From Chloroflexota bacterium (GTDB taxonomy: Bacteria > Chloroflexota > Dehalococcoidia > Tepidiformales > Tepidiformaceae): a stretch of 10,027 nucleotides of DNA. Of the stretch, positions 6,569 through 10,027 are shown piece after piece. The notes beneath the pieces were generated by a model. The model was not told the origin of the DNA. It made no database searches and saw nothing but the letters and a program-made list of their open reading frames with translations. A program made the translations under genes and the position numbers. Within the stretch, counting starts at the first letter, position 1; every line of letters begins with the position of its first letter. The stretch lies in assembly GCA_021823905.1 (NCBI GenBank), contig JAKALX010000104.1:1-10027 (forward strand), in the 5' to 3' direction.

Positions 6569-6951
6569 GGCTGCTCCTCGACACCCAGCTCGCGTTCTGG
6601 TGGCAGACAGGCGACCGGCGGTTGGATGGCGCCGCTCGGCGCATGATCGAAGACAGCGATGCCCCGGTTCTCGTCAGCCGCGTTTCCCTGTGGGAGCTCG
6701 CGATCAAGGCTAGCCTCGGCCGGCTGCGTATCGACTTGCCCGTATTCGCGTCCCAGGTCGAGGCGATGGGCTTCTCCTGGCTGCCGATCGAGAATGCGCA
6801 CATCCTCCATCTCGCCAGCCTCCCCGTATTCCCCGATCACCGGGACCCCTTCGACCGCCTGCTCGTCGCCCAGTCCGCAAGCGAACCGCTCGTCTTGCTT
6901 ACCGCCGACGGCACCCTCGCCCGCTACGGCGAGCTTGTCCGCGTGGTCTAG
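6565..6951 (+). CDS. PIN-domain toxin (VapC-like ribonuclease)
   Basis: A 128-residue PIN-domain ribonuclease, the toxin half of a VapBC-type module; relatives cut tRNA or rRNA and halt translation when the antitoxin is degraded. The acidic metal-binding residues are in place: D6 in LLLDTQLAFWW, E44 in SLWELAIK, D94/D97 in DHRDPFDRLLVAQ, and D115 in TADGTL. This order and the HRDPFDR motif belong to the PIN subgroup usually paired with Phd/YefM antitoxins. Position 8 is Gln where His is more common (LLDTH), but catalysis should not depend on it. Length is normal and the frame is intact, so the module looks functional. It starts with GTG overlapping the antitoxin stop. Cellular target is unknown. 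Confidence 0.93.
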   Translation: MRLLLDTQLAFWWQTGDRRLDGAARRMIEDSDAPVLVSRVSLWELAIKASLGRLRIDLPVFASQVEAMGFSWLPIENAHILHLASLPVFPDHRDPFDRLLVAQSASEPLVLLTADGTLARYGELVRVV

Positions 6952-7016
6952 CGCCCGAACTGCAATTCGCAAGTTCCACGCGCAGCGCGCGCCGCGCTTT
7001 CGGATTGCGCCCAAAT

Positions 7017-7040
7017 ATTGGCGTCACCATTGGCGTCAAA
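7017..7040. repeat. Tandem duplication of a 12-mer beside the tRNA terminator
   Basis: ATTGGCGTCA occurs at 7017-7026 and again at 7029-7038, a period of 12 with the last two bases differing (CC, AA). It lies directly downstream of the tRNA-Phe terminator on the toxin-antitoxin side. It could be a protein-binding pair or scar of an insertion. I saw no copy of the tRNA 3' end with it. Confidence 0.6.
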
Positions 7041-7041
7041 C

Positions 7042-7069
7042 GACAAAAGACGGCCCGTGAGGGCCGTCT
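7042..7069 (-). terminator. Rho-independent terminator of tRNA-Phe
   Basis: The arms AGACGGCCC (7048-7056) and GGGCCGTCT (7061-7069) pair over 9 bp with a 4-nt loop. On the minus strand the hairpin is followed by TTTT and further T/G. It lies 29 nt past the CCA end of the tRNA, as expected for its terminator. The opposite strand has only TCTTAT after the hairpin, so it may also weakly stop vapBC transcripts. Confidence 0.85.
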
Positions 7070-7097
7070 CTTATCGTCAACTACAGATTCAGAATCT

Positions 7098-7173
7098 TGG
7101 TGCTGAGGCCCAGACTTGAACTGGGGACACCCGCATTTTCAGTGCGGTGCTCTACCGACTGAGCTACCTCAGC
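7098..7173 (-). tRNA. tRNA-Phe (GAA anticodon)
   Basis: A 76-nt cloverleaf on the minus strand. The 7-bp acceptor GCTGAGG/CCTCAGC is perfect; it is followed by TA at positions 8-9, a GCTC/GAGC D stem with GG in the loop, and anticodon stem CCGCA/TGCGG with loop CTGAAAA, giving anticodon GAA. The T arm is CCCAG/CTGGG with TTCAAGT in the loop. Discriminator A and a genome-encoded CCA end complete it. All stems pair without mismatch, so it should be functional. It stands alone, divergent from the epoxide hydrolase gene. Confidence 0.97.
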
Positions 7174-7201
7174 ACCCGAACGCTCGCCCGCTCCAAACCC
7201 A

Positions 7202-7231
7202 ATCCTAGGTTCGTACCCGTACGAGGGTCAA
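7202..7231 (-). promoter_or_regulatory. Promoter of tRNA-Phe
   Basis: On the minus strand TTGACC (7226-7231, 5 of 6 to consensus) and TAGGAT (7202-7207, 4 of 6) are 18 nt apart. Transcription would begin about 20 nt before the tRNA. The sequence just after the -10 is GC-rich, like the discriminators of stable-RNA promoters under stringent control. The spacer holds a 14-bp palindrome. Confidence 0.55.
7211..7224. promoter_or_regulatory. Palindrome TCGTAC-CC-GTACGA between tRNA-Phe and the epoxide hydrolase gene
   Basis: Two perfect 6-bp half sites are separated by CC. The site lies inside the -35/-10 spacer of the tRNA promoter and about 28-41 nt before the epoxide hydrolase ATG, where a repressor could cover either promoter. 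No regulator gene is in the window, so the role as operator is inferred from symmetry and position. Confidence 0.35.
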
Positions 7232-7239
7232 GAAATCGC

Positions 7240-7245
7240 TATCAT
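7240..7245 (+). promoter_or_regulatory. -10 box for a probably leaderless epoxide hydrolase mRNA
   Basis: TATCAT (5 of 6 to TATAAT) ends 6 nt before the ATG at 7252. That spacing puts the transcription start at or next to the start codon, and no Shine-Dalgarno sequence is present. No good -35 is seen 16-18 nt upstream. Confidence 0.45.
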
Positions 7246-7251
7246 GCGCGA

Positions 7252-8382
7252 ATGCCACCGCGACCGTTTCAGATCGACGTCCCGCAGGCGGTTCTCGATG
7301 ACCTTCGCCGCCGCCTCGAACGTACCCGCTGGCCCGAGCCGATACCTGGCGCTGGCTGGGACTATGGCGCCCGAATCGACGCCGTGCGCGAGCTCTGCGA
7401 CCACTGGCGCGATTCCTACGACTGGCGAGCGCAGGAAGCTCGCCTAAACGCATATCCCCAGTTCCTGGCCGAGGTTGATGGGGTTGACGTCCATTTCTGG
7501 CACGTTCGCGGAAGCGGCCCTCAGCCGTTCCCGCTGCTCCTTGTCCACGGCTGGCCAGGCTCGATGTTCGAGTTCTTTGACCTCATCGAGCCGTTGACGA
7601 ACCCGGCGGCATACGGCGGGCGCGCCGAGGACGCCTTTGACGTGGTCATCCCCGCGCTCCCCGGCTTCGGCTTCGGAGGGAAGCCCCGCGAGCGGGGCTG
7701 GGGCATCACCCGGATCGCGGCGGCGTTCAACACGCTCATGACGGAAGAGCTGGGCTATGACCGCTACGGGGTCCAGGGTGGCGACTGGGGCGGCATCGTT
7801 GCCGCGAAAATGGCGTCGGCGCACGCAGCCAGCGTCGCCGGGATCCACCTCAACTTCGTGGTGGCGCAGCCGCCGGCCGAGCTGACTGACGCGGACCGCG
7901 AAGCGCTCGCACGCCGCGACGCGTTCCAGGCCGTGGAAACGGGGTACTCGAACGTCCAGGGGACAAAACCCGATTCGTTGACCGTCGCCCAGACCGACTC
8001 GCCGGCCGGTCTGGCAGCGTGGATTCTCGAGAAGTTCCAGGTCTGGAGCGACTGCGGCGGAGACCCGTTCTCGGCCTATTCGAAGGACGCGTTGCTGACC
8101 AACCTGATGTTCTACTGGGCGCCGAACAGCGTGGCGAGCGCGGCGCGCATCTACTACGAAGCGCGGCGTGACCCGGACGGCTTCCGCTATCCGAAAGTCG
8201 AAGTGCCGACAGGCGTCGCTGTTTTTCCGAAGGAACCGTGGCGGGCGCCGCGCAATTGGGCCGAGCAGCGGTTCAACATCGTGCGCTGGACCGAGATGCC
8301 GAGGGGTGGCCACTTCGCCGCCCTCGAACAGCCTGCGCTCTTGCTCGACGACGTGAGGGCGTTCTTCGCCGGAATTCGTTAG
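7252..8382 (+). CDS. Epoxide hydrolase, microsomal-type alpha/beta-hydrolase
   Basis: A 376-residue epoxide hydrolase with the N-terminal EHN domain (FQIDVPQAVLDDLRRRLERTRWP, residues 6-28) typical of the microsomal class, followed by an alpha/beta-hydrolase fold. It converts epoxides to vicinal diols through a covalent ester on an aspartate. The oxyanion-hole motif is HGWPGS (99-104), the nucleophile is D178 in GGDWGG, the base is H354 in RGGHFAALE, and E328 in VFPKE is the likely acid partner. All parts and the length are normal, so the enzyme should be active; the substrate is unknown. The frame is open back to 7147, but that part lies in the tRNA and its promoter. ATG 7252 begins the EHN domain and sits 6 nt after a -10 box, suggesting a leaderless message. 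Its stop overlaps the stop of the convergent SnoaL-like gene. Confidence 0.93.
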   Translation: MPPRPFQIDVPQAVLDDLRRRLERTRWPEPIPGAGWDYGARIDAVRELCDHWRDSYDWRAQEARLNAYPQFLAEVDGVDVHFWHVRGSGPQPFPLLLVHGWPGSMFEFFDLIEPLTNPAAYGGRAEDAFDVVIPALPGFGFGGKPRERGWGITRIAAAFNTLMTEELGYDRYGVQGGDWGGIVAAKMASAHAASVAGIHLNFVVAQPPAELTDADREALARRDAFQAVETGYSNVQGTKPDSLTVAQTDSPAGLAAWILEKFQVWSDCGGDPFSAYSKDALLTNLMFYWAPNSVASAARIYYEARRDPDGFRYPKVEVPTGVAVFPKEPWRAPRNWAEQRFNIVRWTEMPRGGHFAALEQPALLLDDVRAFFAGIR

Positions 8383-8765
8383 ACGGACGGCGGTGTCAGG
8401 TCCGGCCGTTGCGGGAGGTCGTGGGTGTATACCTCGTTCAGAATGATCCGGCCTTCTTGAAGGAGGACGAGGTCGAAGCCGCGAAGGTACCGCTCGCTTC
8501 CGTCGGGAAGCGCGATCGTGCAGTGCCAGCGGCCAACGAATCCGCCCGCGATCGGCCAAACCTCGTCCGGTTCATATCGCATCGGGGGAGTCGCCGCGAA
8601 CAGGTTCGAGAGGTAAGTGCGGAGTGATTCCGCGCCGTGGAGTCCTGCCGTCGTCTGCCCGTCTTTGTAGACGACGTTCGGATGGTAGAACACGGAGACG
8701 AGCTGCTCGGCGTCCTTTTCGGACCAGGCCCTGAGCCAGGTGGCGTTGAACGCTGCAATGTCCAT
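8379..8765 (-). CDS. SnoaL/NTF2-like protein
   Basis: A 128-residue protein of the NTF2-like superfamily (SnoaL-like), small cone-shaped folds used as polyketide cyclases, isomerases, limonene-1,2-epoxide-hydrolase-type enzymes or non-catalytic binding modules. The opening helix MDIAAFNATWLRAWSEKDAE, then VSVFYHPNVVYKDGQT (23-38), and the later strands FVGRWHCTIALPDG (76-89) and YLRGFDLVLLQEGRI (93-107) are the family's usual layout. ATG 8765 is chosen because it starts the first helix. The frame is open to a TTG at 8801, but neither start has a clear Shine-Dalgarno. A TACCGT lies 7 nt before the ATG and could be a weak -10 for a leaderless transcript. It converges on the epoxide hydrolase gene with a 4-nt stop overlap. 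That neighbour makes an epoxide-related role tempting, but opposite orientation gives it little support. Confidence 0.85.
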   Translation of the reverse strand: MDIAAFNATWLRAWSEKDAEQLVSVFYHPNVVYKDGQTTAGLHGAESLRTYLSNLFAATPPMRYEPDEVWPIAGGFVGRWHCTIALPDGSERYLRGFDLVLLQEGRIILNEVYTHDLPQRPDLTPPSV

Positions 8766-8810
8766 GCGGTGCACGGTATCGCTCAGGACCCGATTCGCCA
8801 ACGACCGCGG

Positions 8811-9419
8811 CTACTCGTCGTGGGATCCGCCCGCCGTCAGCTCAACGATGAGGGTGGCGCGCTCGGCGTCAATCGCGTTGATGGAGACGCGCGACACCCC
8901 GGCAACCGACGAGAGCTTTTCCTGGAAGTCCAGCAGCTCTCCAAATCCTTTGCCGTGGACATCGACGCTCACCTTGCGGGGCCGCGGCGCTTCGCCCTCT
9001 TCCCCGTCCGGCTCAGCAGGGGTGGGTTTTTGCTCGCGCTGCGCGTCTGGCTCGGTTGCGGCAGGCGCAACGGCGCCGGTCGGCGCGGCAGCATGTTGCC
9101 CCTTCATCGCCCCGGCGGCGATCCGGTCGAGACCGGCGACGATTCCCTGGATGCGCGCGGCGGCGGCCGAATACTCCGCGCGGAGCCGGATCAACGGATC
9201 GACGATGGCCGCATCGAGCTGGGCGGGAGCGGAGGTGGCGACGGGTTGGTGAGCCTCGTCGAGCCGGTCCTCGATGTCGCCGAGGCGGTCGAGGAGCTGC
9301 TCGTACTCGCGGCGCAGGTGCTCGTAGCGGCGGCGCAACTGCCGGAGGGCGAGATCTTCCTCGGGCGCGCCGGAGGGGCGTGCCAGGGGAAGGTCGTCGC
9401 CATGCTCGCCAGTGCCCAT
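8811..9419 (-). CDS. Coiled-coil protein with a C-terminal beta-alpha-beta module, function unknown
   Basis: I do not recognise this 202-residue protein. Residues about 22-58 (start LALRQLRRRYEHLRREYEQL) are strongly coiled-coil, with a second helical stretch at about 68-102. A Pro/Ala/Glu-rich low-complexity linker (about 105-146) follows. The C-terminal 50 residues, VSVDVHGKGFGELLDFQEKL then VAGVSRVSINAIDAERATLIVEL, read as strand-helix-strand-strand, like small ferredoxin-fold modules found at the ends of some bacterial signalling proteins. There is no signal peptide, no membrane helix and no catalytic motif, so a cytoplasmic oligomer or adaptor is likely. The ATG at 9419 has GGAGG 4 nt upstream (9424-9428). 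The SnoaL-like gene follows 45 nt after its stop in the same direction, so they may be co-transcribed. The codon pattern is strongly GC-ending, so the gene is real. Confidence 0.8.
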   Translation of the reverse strand: MGTGEHGDDLPLARPSGAPEEDLALRQLRRRYEHLRREYEQLLDRLGDIEDRLDEAHQPVATSAPAQLDAAIVDPLIRLRAEYSAAAARIQGIVAGLDRIAAGAMKGQHAAAPTGAVAPAATEPDAQREQKPTPAEPDGEEGEAPRPRKVSVDVHGKGFGELLDFQEKLSSVAGVSRVSINAIDAERATLIVELTAGGSHDE

Positions 9420-9702
9420 CGAACCTCCGCCTCGCGTGGTCGCGCTTGTCAGGTTCGGGTGTCAGCGCAACAGTCTGCGTGATTCGTCACGTTCCCGATA
9501 CTGCACATTCGCCCGAGGAGACCCATGACTCCTCGGTTCGGCACCCCGCCTTAACCGTTTCGGCGTACTTCTGTCAGCTATCGAGGGGTGAAAGGGGACA
9601 GGTGGTGACAGAGGAGTGGTTGGTTCGAGGATCGGCCCGCCGGGCATGGACATCGGGGTTGCACCCATTCTCAACCCTGATAGTGCAGCCGATGATGGAC
9701 AT
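9420..9702. other. Non-coding stretch with several inverted repeats
   Basis: This 283-nt divergent region shows no convincing long coding frame; frames that are open use many A/T third positions. It contains three short inverted repeats. CCGAGGAG (9513-9520) pairs with CTCCTCGG (9529-9536), TCTGTCA (9570-9576) with TGACAGA (9606-9612), and GGGTTG (9656-9661) with CAACCC (9672-9677). It presumably carries the promoter of the coiled-coil gene and perhaps of the small ORF at 9703, but I could not pick a good -35/-10 pair. Confidence 0.5.
9513..9536 (+). promoter_or_regulatory. Hairpin holding a Shine-Dalgarno and ATG of a 9-codon mini-ORF
   Basis: The 8-bp perfect arms CCGAGGAG and CTCCTCGG flank an 8-nt loop containing ATG at 9525. 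GAGGAG lies 4 nt before that ATG, which would encode MTPRFGTPP and stop at 9552-9554. If transcribed rightwards, the ribosome site is paired with the mini-ORF's own codons 2-4. The functional reading is speculative; the symmetry is plain. Confidence 0.3.
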
Positions 9703-9849
9703 ATGGGAGAGCCCGAACCCGTCCACACGTATGACGACGAATTGCACCAGCGCCGCCGCCACCTGGCGGTCGTCCGCGGCCCGATCGACTTCGAGGCCAA
9801 GCGGCTGGAGAAGCTCGTCGAACGGTGCCGGGACACCCGCGACCCGTAG
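9703..9849 (+). CDS. Probable small protein of 48 residues, function unknown
   Basis: This short frame has third codon positions that are almost all G or C, matching the real genes here. The open frame before ATG 9703 loses that bias abruptly, so the start is placed there and not at the earlier ATGs at 9616 or 9646. The product, MGEPEPVHTYDDELHQRRRH then LAVVRGPIDFEAKRLEKLVERCRDTRDP, is charged and probably helical in its second half (about 27-44), with no signal peptide, metal motif or membrane segment. I do not recognise a family. No clear Shine-Dalgarno is present, which lowers confidence. It is divergent from the coiled-coil gene across a 283-nt gap. Confidence 0.45.
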   Translation: MGEPEPVHTYDDELHQRRRHLAVVRGPIDFEAKRLEKLVERCRDTRDP

Positions 9850-10027
9850 CGGAGTCGCGAGCCGCGCCCTGTCGTCCCCGGCGCGCCTGTTCGGCGCTGG
9901 CGGGTGGGGTTCAGGGTTTTGCGCGCCGGGGGCGGACGGCAGGGTAGCGATGCCATGGGTGGTCCTTGGTCGGGCGACCGTCGACGACGCGGAGAGGGCG
10001 CGGCGGGCGGGGTGCGCGAGGCGTGGA
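9850..10027. other. GC-rich right edge with a large inverted repeat
   Basis: No supported gene is seen in the final 178 nt. CCCCGGCGCGC (9876-9886) is perfectly repeated in inverted orientation as GCGCGCCGGGG (9921-9931), with 34 nt between. It lies 27 nt after the small ORF stop and could form a long stem, but no T run follows directly on either strand, so it is not a standard terminator. Two overlapping ATG frames at 9950 and 9955 run off the window and cannot be judged. Confidence 0.5.

Noticed and set aside
6016..7097. Integrated element with a duplicated tRNA-Phe 3' end as attachment site
   Set aside because: I looked for a second copy of the tRNA 3' segment in the islet and found none, and there is no integrase gene.
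7444..8559. 371-codon minus-strand open frame opposite the epoxide hydrolase
   Set aside because: The plus-strand epoxide hydrolase has its full catalytic set; the antisense product is low-quality Arg-rich sequence spanning two real genes.
9462..9956. 164-codon minus-strand open frame at the right end
   Set aside because: Composition is Arg/Ser/Pro-rich with poor third-position bias, and it crosses the inverted repeats and the better-biased plus-strand small ORF.
9950..10027. Start of a new plus-strand gene at ATG 9950 or 9955
   Set aside because: Fewer than 30 codons are visible in either frame, both are Arg/Gly-rich without motif, and no clear ribosome site decides between them.

Overview
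The window is high-GC (roughly two thirds G+C by eye) bacterial chromosomal DNA with tightly packed genes, 4-bp start/stop overlaps and a tRNA gene that encodes its own CCA end. The MoxR-DUF58-VWA cluster, the wording of its VWA membrane protein, a Pro/Thr linker and a possible leaderless transcript recall high-GC Terrabacteria such as Actinobacteriota (Thermoleophilia-like) or Chloroflexota. That placement is inference from remembered family features and not a search result. No phage, transposase or CRISPR genes are visible.

Region 1 (1-2775, minus strand) is lipid metabolism. It holds a PlsC-type acyltransferase, then a 3-hydroxyacyl-CoA dehydrogenase (3-HAD) followed 18 nt later by a thiolase that runs off the left edge. 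The last two are an evident beta-oxidation operon; the acyltransferase lies upstream in the same direction behind a 180-nt gap with a candidate promoter.

Region 2 (3057-6015, plus strand) is a minimal three-gene MoxR ATPase / DUF58 / BatA-like VWA operon. Both junctions are 4-bp overlaps (GTGA, ATGA). The VWA protein has three predicted membrane segments and a Pro/Thr linker inserted in its VWA domain.

Region 3 (6016-7097) is an accessory islet. Directly after the VWA stop lies a broken mazF toxin fragment carrying two frame shifts that cancel. It ends in a 64-bp array of nine degenerate heptamers, beside which sits an intact Phd/VapB-VapC toxin-antitoxin pair. A tandem 12-mer and a terminator lead to tRNA-Phe.

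Region 4 (7042-8765) holds tRNA-Phe(GAA) on the minus strand with its own promoter and terminator, and a divergent epoxide hydrolase that has no Shine-Dalgarno (SD) site but a -10 box placed as in leaderless transcripts. A 14-bp palindrome lies between the two starts. The hydrolase converges on a SnoaL/NTF2-like gene, and the two stop codons overlap.

Region 5 (8811-10027) has a coiled-coil protein of unknown function on the minus strand, then a poorly coding stretch with inverted repeats and one probable 48-residue ORF. No complete new defence or biosynthetic system is visible. The most unusual material is the toxin-fragment/heptamer-array/vapBC islet and the tRNA-epoxide hydrolase divergent control region.
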